A DNA stretch of 64,000 nt from Caulobacter rhizosphaerae (GTDB lineage Bacteria > Pseudomonadota > Alphaproteobacteria > Caulobacterales > Caulobacteraceae): contig NZ_CP048815.1 in the NCBI RefSeq assembly GCF_010977555.1, forward strand, positions 1,356,501-1,420,500, in the 5' to 3' direction. Below are positions 11,220 through 19,433 of the stretch, in pieces (positions within the stretch are counted from its first letter, which is position 1; the number at the start of each line of letters is the position of its first letter). A program made the translations under genes and the position numbers. A model generated the notes under the pieces. It ran no database searches and had not been told where the DNA came from. It worked only from the letters and a program-made list of their open reading frames with translations.

Positions 11220-11597
11220 ATGACCGACCGGCCAATCAGAATCCCGGGCCCCGACCACCCGATCAGCATCACGCGCAATTCAAGACGCGTGGTCGTCACC
11301 CTGGGCGGCAAGGTCGTGGCCGACACCCGCGAGGCCCTGACGCTGCAAGAGGCGTCCTATCCGCCGGTGCAATACATCCCGCGCAAGGACGTCGACATGG
11401 CGCTGCTGGCCCGCACCGACCACGCCACCTACTGCCCGTACAAGGGCGAGGCCTCCTACTACAGCCTGCCGCTGGGCGGCGCGCGCTCGGCCAACGCGGT
11501 CTGGGCCTATGAGTCGGCCCATCCGGCGGTGGCGGCGATCCAGGATCACCTGGCGTTCTATCCCGACCGCGTGGACGGGATCGTCGAGGAGGGGTGA
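11220..11597 (+). CDS. DUF427 domain protein
   Basis: 125 residues, essentially one DUF427 domain. The typical blocks are VTLGGKVVADT, the PPVQYIPRKDV segment, TYCPYKGEASYY and the WAYESAHPAV region near the C-terminus. The function of the family is not established. It is cytoplasmic, with no signal or membrane segment. It is divergent from xylX and shares its operator region, so it may be xylose-responsive. A weak CAGGA RBS precedes the ATG. Confidence 0.85.
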   Translation: MTDRPIRIPGPDHPISITRNSRRVVVTLGGKVVADTREALTLQEASYPPVQYIPRKDVDMALLARTDHATYCPYKGEASYYSLPLGGARSANAVWAYESAHPAVAAIQDHLAFYPDRVDGIVEEG

Positions 11598-11599
11598 TC

Positions 11600-11690
11600 T
11601 CATCCTGAAGCTTCGCTCAGGATGAGGTTTTCAAATACCGCCGCTTGCCAATGGCCCTCATCCTGAGCTTGTCGAAGGACGAGGGCCTAC
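11600..11690. repeat. Type A intergenic repeat, degenerate left arm
   Basis: The right arm (11655-11685) is identical to the right arm at 9025-9055. The left part has collapsed into a short self-complementary hairpin (CATCCTGAAGCTTCGCTCAGGATG). It lies between the convergent DUF427 and LacI genes. Confidence 0.75.
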
Positions 11691-11738
11691 GCGGCGTCGC
11701 TCATGAAGGCGCTCGAAATGCCGCCTAGAACTAGGCCC

Positions 11739-12797
11739 TCACCCCTCCGGCGCCGGCCCCGTCGAATCGCGCACGATCAGGGTGTGCGGGTGCATCAGCT
11801 GGCGGGGCTCGCCGGTCTTGCCGCGCTGGCGGCGGATCTCTTCCAGCACCAGGTCGACGGCGGCGCGGGCCATGGCGGCGATGGGCTGGTGGACGGTGGT
11901 CAGGGCCGGCCAGATGTTGGCGGCGATCGAAGTGTCGTCGAAACCGACGATCGACACGTCCTCGGGCACGTCCAGGCCCATGCGGTGGGCCACGCCCGCT
12001 GTGGCCGCGGCCATGTCGTCGTTGCCGGCGAAGATGGCGGTGGGTCGGTCGTCCTCGCCCAGCAGTCGCTCGGCGGCCTCCAGGCCCGAGCGGTAGGTGA
12101 AGTAGCCCTGCTCGATCCGGACGTTCTCGTCCGAAATCCCGGCGACCTTCAGGGCGGCCAGGAACCCGTCAAGGCGCTGCTGGCTGACGGTCTGGTTGGG
12201 GTGGCCCTTGATGATCCCGAAGCGCTTGTGGCCCAGGCCCAGCAGGTGCTCGGCCAGCTCGAAGGCGGCGGCCTCGTTGTCGATGCGGATGGTGGCCATG
12301 TCGGCGCTGGCCTTGCCGGGCGCCACGGCCACGGCGGCGGCGCCGGCCGCCTTGACCTCGGCCAGAACCTGGGCGCTCTCGCACAGCGGGGCCGGCAGGA
12401 TCAGGCCGTCGACGCCGGTCTTCAGCAGGCGGGTCAGGGTGGCGCCGGCCAGTTCGGGCTCGGCGCACTTCTCGATCACCACCTGGGCGCCGGTGCGGCT
12501 GCTCTCGTCCAGGGCGCCGACCAGGAACTCCGACAGATAGCCGGTCGAGGGGTTGTCGTAGAGCAGGCCGATGCGAAATGGGGCCGAGCCGGCCAGGCTG
12601 CGGGCGGCGGGGTTGGGGGCGTAGTTCAGCTCGGTGATCGCCGCCTCGACCAGGGCCCGGGTCTCTTCCTTGACCGTGGTCTCGCGATTGATCACCCGCG
12701 ACACGGTCATCGGCGACACCCCGGCCAGGGCCGCCACGTCGCGGATGGTCGCGCTCTGGGTCGTGCGGCGGCGCTGGCGCTCGTTGCGGTCGTTCAT
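11739..12797 (-). CDS. xylR: LacI-family transcriptional repressor, probable xylose repressor
   Basis: 352 residues. The N-terminal lambda-repressor-like HTH is clear (TIRDVAALAGVSPMTVSRVIN, residues about 17-38), with the hinge helix APNPAARSLAG. A type I periplasmic-binding-protein fold follows (NRETTVKEET onward; sugar-pocket segments FAGNDDMAAA and VSIVGFDDTSIAANIWP). It should bind the TGTTAGCGCTAACA palindrome and release it on xylose or a pathway intermediate. The name is inferred from position next to the Weimberg operon; in C. crescentus the repressor gene lies apart from the operon. Confidence 0.85.
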   Translation of the reverse strand: MNDRNERQRRRTTQSATIRDVAALAGVSPMTVSRVINRETTVKEETRALVEAAITELNYAPNPAARSLAGSAPFRIGLLYDNPSTGYLSEFLVGALDESSRTGAQVVIEKCAEPELAGATLTRLLKTGVDGLILPAPLCESAQVLAEVKAAGAAAVAVAPGKASADMATIRIDNEAAAFELAEHLLGLGHKRFGIIKGHPNQTVSQQRLDGFLAALKVAGISDENVRIEQGYFTYRSGLEAAERLLGEDDRPTAIFAGNDDMAAATAGVAHRMGLDVPEDVSIVGFDDTSIAANIWPALTTVHQPIAAMARAAVDLVLEEIRRQRGKTGEPRQLMHPHTLIVRDSTGPAPEG

Positions 12798-12942
12798 CGA
12801 TGGTCCGTCCCTTGATCGCGGCGGACACTAGACCGTTTCGGCCATGTCTTGGAAGCCAGGCCGCAAGTCTTTGAACCGCCAGGGAAGCCCGCGCGGCCCG
12901 GCGGGTGCAGACGGCGATCTTCCGGTGGCCTAGATTGGCGGC

Positions 12943-13482
12943 ATGACCCACGACGCCGTCCCCTTCGGAGCGATCATCCTGACCGGCGGCGCCTCGCGCC
13001 GCATGGGCGCCGACAAGGCGGCGCTGGACTGGGACGGCCAGCGGTCGGTGGACCGGGTGGCGGCCCTGGCGCGCGCGGCCGGCGCTGTCCGCGTGCTGAC
13101 GGCCGGGCGCGACCATGGGCTGGAGCATGTCGACGACCCTGCGCCGGGCGCGGGACCGGTCGGCGGCGTGCTGGCCGGGGCCCTGGCCCTGGCGGCCCAC
13201 GGCCTGGGGCGGGCCCTGGTCCTGGCGGTGGACGCCCCGACCGTGACGGTCGAGGACCTTCAGCCGCTGCTGGCGGCGGCCGCGCCGGGGGCAGTCTATG
13301 AGGGTTTGCCGGTGCCGATGGCGCTGGCCCTGGCCGCCCTGCCGGCCGAGGCCGAAGCCGGCTGGCCGCTGCGGCGGCTGGTGGAGCGGGCGGGGCTGGC
13401 GGTCTTGGCCTGCGACGAAACCGTGCGGGCCCGGCTGCGGGGGGCCAATACGCCGGAGGAGCGAGATCGCTTGTCGCGCTGA
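12943..13482 (+). CDS. mobA: Molybdenum cofactor guanylyltransferase
   Basis: 179 residues, short for the family (about 190-210). The nucleotide-binding signature [16 protein letters not shown] (residues 10-25) is intact, as are the [10 protein letters not shown] segment, which carries the metal-binding Asp, and the C-terminal NTPEE typical of MobA. It transfers GMP from GTP to Mo-molybdopterin, giving the MGD cofactor of DMSO-reductase-family enzymes. No molybdoenzyme is nearby. Convergent with the flavoreductase gene; a 27-bp inverted repeat fills the gap. Confidence 0.85.
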   Translation: MTHDAVPFGAIILTGGASRRMGADKAALDWDGQRSVDRVAALARAAGAVRVLTAGRDHGLEHVDDPAPGAGPVGGVLAGALALAAHGLGRALVLAVDAPTVTVEDLQPLLAAAAPGAVYEGLPVPMALALAALPAEAEAGWPLRRLVERAGLAVLACDETVRARLRGANTPEERDRLSR

Positions 13483-13483
13483 C

Positions 13484-13558
13484 GGGGACATGCCCTCGCG
13501 GCGTGTCCCCAAGTCTCGCACTGCGTTTTGTGGGGACACGCCGCGAGGGCATGTCCCC
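13484..13558. repeat. Perfect 27-bp inverted repeat between convergent genes
   Basis: Arms at 13484-13510 and 13532-13558 are exact reverse complements (GGGGACATGCCC ... GGGCATGTCCCC at the outer ends). Each arm also begins with GGGGACA and ends with TGTCCCC, so each can fold alone. The spacer is 21 nt. No U-tract follows. Confidence 0.92.
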
Positions 13559-13563
13559 GGCCT

Positions 13564-15096
13564 TCAGTACACGTCCCGCCGATACCGTCCCTCGTCGGTC
13601 AGGCGCTCCATGACCTCCGCGCCCAGGACGGTCGTCAGCGTTGCGTGGACCTCGCCGGACATGCCCTCCAGCGAGCCGCAGACATAGATCGCCGCGCCGT
13701 CGGCGACCCAGGCGCGCAGGGCGTCGGCGGCCTCCATCAGCCGGTGCTGGACATAGACCTTGCGGTCCTGGTCGCGGGAGAAGGCCAGGTCGAGGCGTTG
13801 CAGGACGCCCCCGGCGCGCCAGGCCTCGATCTCGTCGCGGTGGAAGTAGTCGTGGGCCGCCGTGCGCTCGCCGAACACCAGCCAGTTGCGATGACGGCCG
13901 GCGGCGGCGCGGGCCTTCAGGTGGGCGCGCAGGCCGGCCAGCCCCGTGCCGTTGCCGATCAGGATCAGCGGCCGGTCGTCCGAGGGCGCGTGGAAGGCGC
14001 GGTTGGTCCGCACGCGCGCGGCGATCTCGGCGCCCTCGGCGGCGTGGAGGGTCAGCCAGCCCGAGCCCAGGCCCGGCTTGCCGTCGGCCCGCCTCATGGC
14101 CCGGACCAGCAGCTCGACCCCGCCGTCGGCCGGCAGGGAGGCGATCGAATATTCGCGGTGGGGCAGGGCCGGCAGGGCGTCGACCAGGGCCTGGGGCGTG
14201 GTCGCGGGGATGCTGTCGTCGTGGGGCAGGCGGCGCCAGGACAGGACCTCGGCCAGGGTCGTCCCCTCTTGGGCGACCACGGGGGCGGACAGGTCCAGCC
14301 CCAGCCGCGCCAGCAAGGCGGCGACCTCGGCCGGGGCGTTGCGGGGCCCGACCTCGAGAATGTCGCCGGCCTCCCAGGTCGCGGCGTCCAGCGGCTCGAG
14401 CCGAAGATGGAAGGCCGCGTCGCCCGGACCGCCCGGGTTCAGGCGGCGACGCTCGGCCAGCCGCCAGCGGCCGTAGCGCGGCCGGGTCCAGTCGGGGGCG
14501 TCGGTGACGCCGGCCAGCACGCCGACATGGGCCTGCCAGTGGCGCAGGGCGGCCGGGTCGCCGTCGTCGACTTCGACCCGGTCGAACAGCGGCGTCGCGC
14601 CCCGATGGGCCAGCCAGGCGTCCAGCGTCCGGCCGAAGGCGCAGAACCGAGCGTAGCTGCTGTCGCCCAGGGCCAGCACGCCGTAGTCCAGGCCGTGCAG
14701 GGCCGGCTCGCCGTCCATGACGTCGCGGATGAAGCGGCGGGCCGTGTCGGGGGCGTCGCCCTCGCCGGTGGTGCTGGCCACGAACAGGGCGCGGCCGGCT
14801 CCCGCCAGGTCGGAAGCGGTCACCTCGGCCAGGCTCTTCAAGGTGACGCGCCCGCCGGCGTCGCCCAGCAGCCGGGCGGTGGCCAGGGCCAGTTCCTCGG
14901 CGAAGCCGGTCTGGCTGGCGTGGACGACCAGGACGCTCGCCCCGGTCCCCGCCGACAAGGCCCGGGTCGCGCGGTCGGCGGCCTGGCGGCGCAGGGCCTC
15001 GCGCCAGGCGACGGCGAGGCAGAACAGCAGATAGCCGCACAGCACCAGCCCGGCGGTCGACAGGCGGTCGGACGAAAGGGCTTCCCAAGCGCTCAT
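13564..15096 (-). CDS. Membrane-anchored flavodoxin/NADPH-cytochrome reductase (CysJ-like)
   Basis: 510 residues. One membrane helix (about 14-32, LVLCGYLLFCLAVAW) is followed by a flavodoxin FMN domain (about 52-190: HASQTGFAEELA, STTGEGDAP, LGDSSYARFC). The FAD domain contains REYSIASLP, and the NADPH domain has LIGNGTGLAGLRAHL, FGERTAAHDYFH and YVCGSLEGM. It would move electrons from NADPH through FAD and FMN to a membrane partner. It is the last gene of the PepSY/DUF2271/DUF4198/apbE operon, and its ATG overlaps the apbE stop (ATGA). The partner is probably the PepSY protein. An iron-siderophore reductase role is possible but unproven. Confidence 0.88.
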   Translation of the reverse strand: MSAWEALSSDRLSTAGLVLCGYLLFCLAVAWREALRRQAADRATRALSAGTGASVLVVHASQTGFAEELALATARLLGDAGGRVTLKSLAEVTASDLAGAGRALFVASTTGEGDAPDTARRFIRDVMDGEPALHGLDYGVLALGDSSYARFCAFGRTLDAWLAHRGATPLFDRVEVDDGDPAALRHWQAHVGVLAGVTDAPDWTRPRYGRWRLAERRRLNPGGPGDAAFHLRLEPLDAATWEAGDILEVGPRNAPAEVAALLARLGLDLSAPVVAQEGTTLAEVLSWRRLPHDDSIPATTPQALVDALPALPHREYSIASLPADGGVELLVRAMRRADGKPGLGSGWLTLHAAEGAEIAARVRTNRAFHAPSDDRPLILIGNGTGLAGLRAHLKARAAAGRHRNWLVFGERTAAHDYFHRDEIEAWRAGGVLQRLDLAFSRDQDRKVYVQHRLMEAADALRAWVADGAAIYVCGSLEGMSGEVHATLTTVLGAEVMERLTDEGRYRRDVY

Positions 15097-16085
15097 GCGT
15101 CGAGCATCGCCGACAAGGCCGGCGACAGGCGCTCCTCCAGGCCGGTCGGGCCGTGGGCGAGGATCATCGCGGCCAGGCCGTGCTCTGTCGCGAAGCCCAG
15201 GGCCGCGTCGGGCGCCATCACGGTCAGGGCCGTGGCGTAGGCGTCGGCGCGCATGCAGCTTGCGTCCAGCACCGCGACGCTGACCGTAGGGTTGGCGACC
15301 GGCGCGGCGGTGGCGGGATCCAGGGTGTGGGCGTAGCGGCGGCCGCCGTGCTCGAAGAACCGGCGGTAGTCGCCCGAGGTGGCCACGGACAGGCCGTGCA
15401 GGGCGACCAGGGTGCGAAGGCCGTCATTGGCCGTGGGCGGGCGTTCCAGCTCGACCCACCAGGGCTGGCCGTCCGGCTTGGCCCCGGTTCCGCGCAGCTC
15501 GCCGCCGACCTCGACCAGGTATGAGCGGACGCCGGCCCGGTCGAGGGCGGCGGCGACCTGGTCGACCGCGAACCCCTTGGCGATCCCGTTGAGGTCCAGC
15601 CGCAGCCCGCCCGGCTGGAACAGGCTGTCGCCGTCCAGCGTCACGCGGCGCCAACCCGCCGCTTCCCGGGCGTCGGCGATGTCCTGGGCCCGCGGCGGCG
15701 CGCCGGAGAAGGGGCGGGGGCCGAAGCCCCAGAGGTCGACCAGGGCCCCCAGCGTGGGGTCGAAGGCGCCGTCGGTGCGCTCGGCGATCTCCAGGGCGGC
15801 GCGCAGCACCAGGGCGAAGGCCGGGGGCAGGGCGGTCCAGCCGCTGGCGGCGGCGCGGTTGAAGCGCGACAGGTCCGACAGCGGATCCCACGGGCTCATT
15901 TGCCGAACGACCTCGTCCAGCACCCGCTGGGCCATGGCGGTCAGGGCCTGGGCGTCGGTGGTCGGCGGGGCGATCAGCCTGACCGACCAGGTCGTGCCCA
16001 TCGTCCGGCCGCCAAGCGCCAGCACCGCGCCGCCGATCGGACGGGCGGGCGGCTCGGCGAGCTGGGGGACGAGGACGCGGGTCAT
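15093..16085 (-). CDS. apbE: FAD:protein FMN transferase
   Basis: 330 residues with the ApbE fold: GRTMGTTWSVRL, SRFN, GAFDPTLGALVDLWGFG, LDLNGIAKGFAVD, VEVGGELRGTG, SVATSGDY and HTLDPATAAP, plus the metal-site region ASCMRADAYATAL. It attaches FMN from FAD to a Thr in target motifs of the SGAT type. The operon supplies a candidate target, the DUF2271 protein. Odd point: no signal peptide or lipobox is visible at the N-terminus, and an in-frame stop lies just upstream. Most ApbE proteins act in the periplasm. Confidence 0.9.
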   Translation of the reverse strand: MTRVLVPQLAEPPARPIGGAVLALGGRTMGTTWSVRLIAPPTTDAQALTAMAQRVLDEVVRQMSPWDPLSDLSRFNRAAASGWTALPPAFALVLRAALEIAERTDGAFDPTLGALVDLWGFGPRPFSGAPPRAQDIADAREAAGWRRVTLDGDSLFQPGGLRLDLNGIAKGFAVDQVAAALDRAGVRSYLVEVGGELRGTGAKPDGQPWWVELERPPTANDGLRTLVALHGLSVATSGDYRRFFEHGGRRYAHTLDPATAAPVANPTVSVAVLDASCMRADAYATALTVMAPDAALGFATEHGLAAMILAHGPTGLEERLSPALSAMLDA

Positions 16086-16101
16086 TCGGGTGATCTCAAA
16101 T

Positions 16102-16205
16102 CGTTGTCATCCCGATCGAAGCGAAGCGGCTGTCCGATCTCTGGAACGACGGTGAGGGACGTTCCGCGGCGCTCGCCACATCGCCTTGCCGCGCGGATGA
16201 CAACG
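16102..16205. repeat. Intergenic element with short inverted ends
   Basis: Eleven-base ends CGTTGTCATCC (16102-16112) and GGATGACAACG (16195-16205) bracket about 80 bp that can pair further. It separates the DUF4198 gene from apbE, which otherwise run in one direction. Confidence 0.55.
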
Positions 16206-16214
16206 TTTGTGAGC

Positions 16215-17120
16215 CTAGGGCCGCAGGGCTTCGAGCGTGGCGGTGTAGCTGGCGCTCATGCCGTCGCCGGCCTGAGGCGTGGCGGGGGCCGCGCCGCCGC
16301 CGGGGGCGCCGCCGCCCGGACCGCCCATGCCGCCGCCCGGACCGCCAGGGCCGCCCGGGCCCCGGCCGGTCTCGCCCGTCCGCACCACGGCGTTCATCCA
16401 GTACATGCCCGCTTCGGGGAAGGTGACCTTGAACGCGCCGTCGGCGCCGGTCTTGACCTTGAAGTCGCCAGGCGTGGCGCGGTAGCGCGAATTGCCGGGG
16501 GCGAAGGTCACCTCCAGGTCGGCGGCCGGCTTGCCGTCCAGCAGGAACTTGAAGGTCGCGGCCTCGCCGGCCACCAGGTCGTTGGGGTGGGTCACCGGAA
16601 CCAGCTCCAGGCCCTTGCCGGTCGGGGCGAACACCGTGGTGGTCGGCGCGTCGCGGGTGACGAAGGTTTCGTTGCGGTTGAAGCTCTTGATGGTCTTCAG
16701 GTCGGCGGCGCCGGCTGGGACCTGCTTGGCGAAGTCCTCGGGCGAGCCGCGGAAGCGCTTGACCTGGCCGTCCTGCGTCCAGCTGGCCATCACGGTGCTG
16801 ACCGCCGAGCCGATCTTGTAGGTGCCGGGCTTGGAGAGCTGGACGTCGAAGGTCGAGCGGTACTTGCCGGTGGCCGGGTTCTGGATCTTGTCGACGGAAC
16901 CGTCCGGCGCGGTGACGGTCACCGCGTCCAGGCGCATCGGGTTGTGGTCGGCGTAGAACAGCTCGTTGGAGATCGCCGCGTCCAGCGTCACCCAGGCGCC
17001 GTCGCCCGACAGCACGGTGAACGACGGCACGATCCAGCCGCGGTGGGCGTTGGCGGCCAGCGGCAGGGCCAGGACGAGGCCGGCGGCCGCGACGGCGAGA
17101 AGGCGATTGCGCAGGGACAT
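16215..17120 (-). CDS. DUF4198 domain-containing periplasmic protein
   Basis: 301 residues with a Sec signal peptide (RLLAVAAAGLVLALPLAANA). The mature protein starts AHRGWIVPS, the HxxW-type opening common in DUF4198 proteins, which belong to the NikM/CbiK-associated group thought to bind metals. Ig-like strands follow. Near the C-terminus (about 250-285) is a low-complexity Gly/Pro/Ala linker (GPGGPGGPGGGMGGPGG). It is cotranscribed with the DUF2271 and PepSY genes upstream. The partner metal or redox role is unknown; the cluster suggests envelope iron or copper redox chemistry. Confidence 0.8.
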   Translation of the reverse strand: MSLRNRLLAVAAAGLVLALPLAANAHRGWIVPSFTVLSGDGAWVTLDAAISNELFYADHNPMRLDAVTVTAPDGSVDKIQNPATGKYRSTFDVQLSKPGTYKIGSAVSTVMASWTQDGQVKRFRGSPEDFAKQVPAGAADLKTIKSFNRNETFVTRDAPTTTVFAPTGKGLELVPVTHPNDLVAGEAATFKFLLDGKPAADLEVTFAPGNSRYRATPGDFKVKTGADGAFKVTFPEAGMYWMNAVVRTGETGRGPGGPGGPGGGMGGPGGGAPGGGAAPATPQAGDGMSASYTATLEALRP

Positions 17121-17131
17121 GGCGTTTCTCT

Positions 17132-17662
17132 CTATTTGACGGCGACGGTGACGGCGCCCAGTTCGGCCGTCCCCTTGGCGGTAGCGAGCTTGCCCGGTTT
17201 GCCCCAGGCGAACGGCACGCGGACGGCCTCCTGGCCGCCGACCTCACGGGCGGCCTCGACCACCAGGTTGTACTGGCCGGGCTTGAGGTCCTTCAGCGGG
17301 CCCTTGGCCCCGCTGAACACCAGTTTCTGCGGACCCGGCGCGCGGGTGGCGCCGCTGACCCCGTCGGCCGGAAAGGTCATCGTGCGGCCGGCCTTGCGCC
17401 ACCACTGGCGCATGTCCTTCAGCCACTTGACGCCCTTATCCTCCTTGGAGCCGAAGTCGTACCAGACCGCCAGGGTGCCGGCGGCGGTGGCGTCGGCCGG
17501 GTTCTCGATCCAGATCGAGACATAGGGCTTGTGGTACTCGGCGACCGTCAGGCGCGGCACCTCGACCGTGATGGCGAGGTCACCGGCCAGGGCGGGCGCG
17601 GCGCCGACAGCGGCTCCAGCGAAGGTCAGCAGGGATAGCGAAAGCTTCGGGGAGCGCTTCAT
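17132..17662 (-). CDS. DUF2271 periplasmic protein with candidate flavinylation motif
   Basis: 176 residues from ATG 17662, 11 bp after the PepSY stop codon. Sec signal peptide (LSLLTFAGAAVGAAPALA). The DUF2271 domain shows VSIWIENPADATAAGTLAVWY and WLKDMRQWW. Residues 100-106 read DGVSGAT, fitting the D-x-x-S-G-A-T core that ApbE modifies with FMN at the Thr. The C-terminal part (LKPGQYNLVVEAAREVGG, VRVPFAWG) is the usual family ending. With apbE two genes downstream, this protein is plausibly a periplasmic covalent flavoprotein. That is inference from motif and context. Confidence 0.82.
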   Translation of the reverse strand: MKRSPKLSLSLLTFAGAAVGAAPALAGDLAITVEVPRLTVAEYHKPYVSIWIENPADATAAGTLAVWYDFGSKEDKGVKWLKDMRQWWRKAGRTMTFPADGVSGATRAPGPQKLVFSGAKGPLKDLKPGQYNLVVEAAREVGGQEAVRVPFAWGKPGKLATAKGTAELGAVTVAVK

Positions 17663-17673
17663 GGGGGGACGCC

Positions 17674-18303
17674 TCACAGGTGGACGAAGAGGATGACAAG
17701 CAGCAGCGGGATCACCAGGCCGCCGGCCACCAGGGGCCAGGTCAGGGGGCGGGCCCGGGCGTGGAACTGCAGCAGGATCAGGCCGGTGACCGCGAACACC
17801 ACGCAGGCCCCGGCGAAGACGTCGATGAACCAGCCCCAGGCCTTGCCGGCGTTGCGGCCCTTGTGCAGGTCGTTGAGCAGCGAGATCGCGCCACGCGTGG
17901 TTTTCTCGTGCTCCACGGCGCCGGTCGCGCGGTCGATGCTGATCCAGGCGTCGCCGCCGGGGCGGGCCAGGGCGACATAGACCTCCTCCTGCGACCATTC
18001 GCCCTCGCGGCGGGCGATGTCGGCGTCAACGGTCCTGTCCAGCCAGGTCTCGACCCGGATCGGCAGGGGATGCTTCCCCTCGGCCGGGCCCCTGGCCAGC
18101 TGGGCCAGCAGGTCGGCCGGCAGGGTGGCCTTGCGGTCGACGACCTTGGGCTGGGCCTCGATCTGGCCGGCGTGGTTCAGGGTGAAGCCGGTGACCGCGA
18201 ACAGCAGCATCCCCACCAGGCTCAGGGCCGCGCTGATCCAGTGCCACTGGTGCAGCTGCTTGAGCCAGAACGAGCGGCTTTGCTGGGCGGGGGCGGTCTT
18301 CAC
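17674..18303 (-). CDS. PepSY-associated membrane protein
   Basis: 209 residues. Membrane helices lie at about 20-42 (WISAALSLVGMLLFAVTGF), about 160-180 (FIDVFAGACVVFAVTGLILL) and about 188-208. A periplasmic PepSY-like domain lies between the first two (VYVALARPGGDAWISIDRATGAVE). Histidines flank the helices (HQWHW, TLNHAG, NDLHKGR) and could bind heme, as in PepSY redox proteins. First gene of the operon leading to DUF2271, DUF4198, apbE and the flavoreductase. It is the likely conduit that passes cytoplasmic electrons across the inner membrane. Confidence 0.82.
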   Translation of the reverse strand: MKTAPAQQSRSFWLKQLHQWHWISAALSLVGMLLFAVTGFTLNHAGQIEAQPKVVDRKATLPADLLAQLARGPAEGKHPLPIRVETWLDRTVDADIARREGEWSQEEVYVALARPGGDAWISIDRATGAVEHEKTTRGAISLLNDLHKGRNAGKAWGWFIDVFAGACVVFAVTGLILLQFHARARPLTWPLVAGGLVIPLLLVILFVHL

Positions 18304-18507
18304 GAAATCCGGGGCGCGAGGGTTTTGGGCTGAGCTTCAAGCCCATACTTGAGAACGACTTGCAAAAGCAAGCCTTCCCGCGCATCGGCGGCCACACGCG
18401 TGAGTTTTCCCTGGAAACAAAGGCTTTCTGGGGTTGCCGACTGCGACGATAGCGCACGGCGACGGCGCGATTTGGGCGGGCTAATCGTGCTTAACCAGTC
18501 GTTAAGC

Positions 18508-18891
18508 ATGTCGGGGCGGACGTTGCACAAGATCCTAGTCGCGGAGGACGATATCCTCCTGGCCACCCTCCACGAGATCACCCTGCGCGAAGCGGGTTTC
18601 GACGTGCTGATCTGCCGCGACGGCGAGCAGGCGCTGGAGGCCATGGACGCCTTCGACCCGGACCTGCTGATCACCGATTTCCTGATGCCGCGCATGAACG
18701 GCGGCGACCTGATCCGGGCCACCCGCCGCCGGCGGGGCGCGCGCACGGCCGTGCTGCTGGCCTCGGGCCGCGACGAGCACCTGCTGCAGGACGACGAGCG
18801 CGGCGACGCCCGGCTGGAGAAGCCGATCTCGCCCGCCCGCCTGCTGGGCGCGGTGCGGGCGCTGGAGGCGCGGTGGCCGCAGGCGGCTTGA
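18508..18891 (+). CDS. Single-domain response regulator (CheY-like)
   Basis: 127 residues from the ATG at 18508; longer in-frame starts add unrelated sequence. Receiver fold: acidic pair AEDD (13-15), phospho-acceptor Asp57 in LLITDFLMPRMNG, a switch Ser in LLASGRD and the Lys in LEKPIS. There is no output domain, so it acts by protein-protein contact. It diverges from the PepSY operon and has no kinase beside it. The partner is unknown. Confidence 0.87.
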   Translation: MSGRTLHKILVAEDDILLATLHEITLREAGFDVLICRDGEQALEAMDAFDPDLLITDFLMPRMNGGDLIRATRRRRGARTAVLLASGRDEHLLQDDERGDARLEKPISPARLLGAVRALEARWPQAA

Positions 18892-18903
18892 GGGGCTGCT
18901 ACT

Positions 18904-18962
18904 TTTCCCTCTCTCATGGAGAGAGGGAGGGGCCCGCCGCCGCAGGCGGTGGGAGGGTGAGA
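18904..18962. repeat. Inverted repeat flanking the DUF559 gene, left copy
   Basis: About 58 bp made of a CCCTCTCTC/GAGAGAGGG hairpin and a CCCGCCGC/GCGGTGGG stretch. It is the near-complete reverse complement of 19373-19433. It begins 3 bp beyond the stop of the DUF559 gene. Confidence 0.85.
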
Positions 18963-18964
18963 GG

Positions 18965-19306
18965 TTACAGCCTGCCCGATCGAAGCGCGGCCAGGACGTC
19001 GTCGAGGACGCCAACGGGATCGGCCAGGACCCGTTCGTTGGGGAATCTCAGCACCGCATATCCGAATAGCTCCAGGGCCTGGGTGCGGCGTTCGTCGTAG
19101 TCCTCGCGACCTTCATGAGCGGGGCCGTCCAGCTCGACGATGAGCTTGCCCGACTCGCAGACGAAGTCGGCGAAGTAGCGGTCGATCGGGACTTGTCGCA
19201 GGAACCTGAAGCCGCCGACTCGGCGGTTGCGGACGAACTTCCACAGGGTTTTCTCGGCCAGGGTCTGGTTCGGGCGAAGGCACCGGGCGTTGGCGGTGGC
19301 GTCCAT
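18965..19306 (-). CDS. DUF559 (Vsr/MutH-like nuclease fold) protein
   Basis: 113 residues. Typical DUF559 layout: TLAEKTLWKFVRNRRVGGFRFLRQ, the catalytic-type core IDRYFADFVCESGKLIVELDG (Asp and Glu spaced as in Vsr/PD-(D/E)XK-like nucleases), HEGREDYDERR and VLRFPNERVL. The family is widespread and its role unproven. It has no operon partner; near-identical inverted repeats abut both sides, so the gene may travel as part of a small repeat-bounded unit. Confidence 0.85.
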   Translation of the reverse strand: MDATANARCLRPNQTLAEKTLWKFVRNRRVGGFRFLRQVPIDRYFADFVCESGKLIVELDGPAHEGREDYDERRTQALELFGYAVLRFPNERVLADPVGVLDDVLAALRSGRL

Positions 19307-19372
19307 GGCGACAGCCTGGGAGCGCCTACGGGATCACGCAACCGAAGGAATCGGGATTTTCCGGCTAGCGGT

Positions 19373-19433
19373 GAGACCTCTCACCCTCCCACCGCTTCGC
19401 GGCGGGCCCCTCCCTCTCTCAAAGAGAGAGGGA
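19373..19433. repeat. Inverted repeat flanking the DUF559 gene, right copy
   Basis: Reverse-complement partner of 18904-18962, sharing ACCTCTCACCCTCCCACCGC and GGGCCCCTCCCTCTCTC. Differences are confined to hairpin loops. Together the two copies bound a unit of about 530 bp. Confidence 0.85.
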
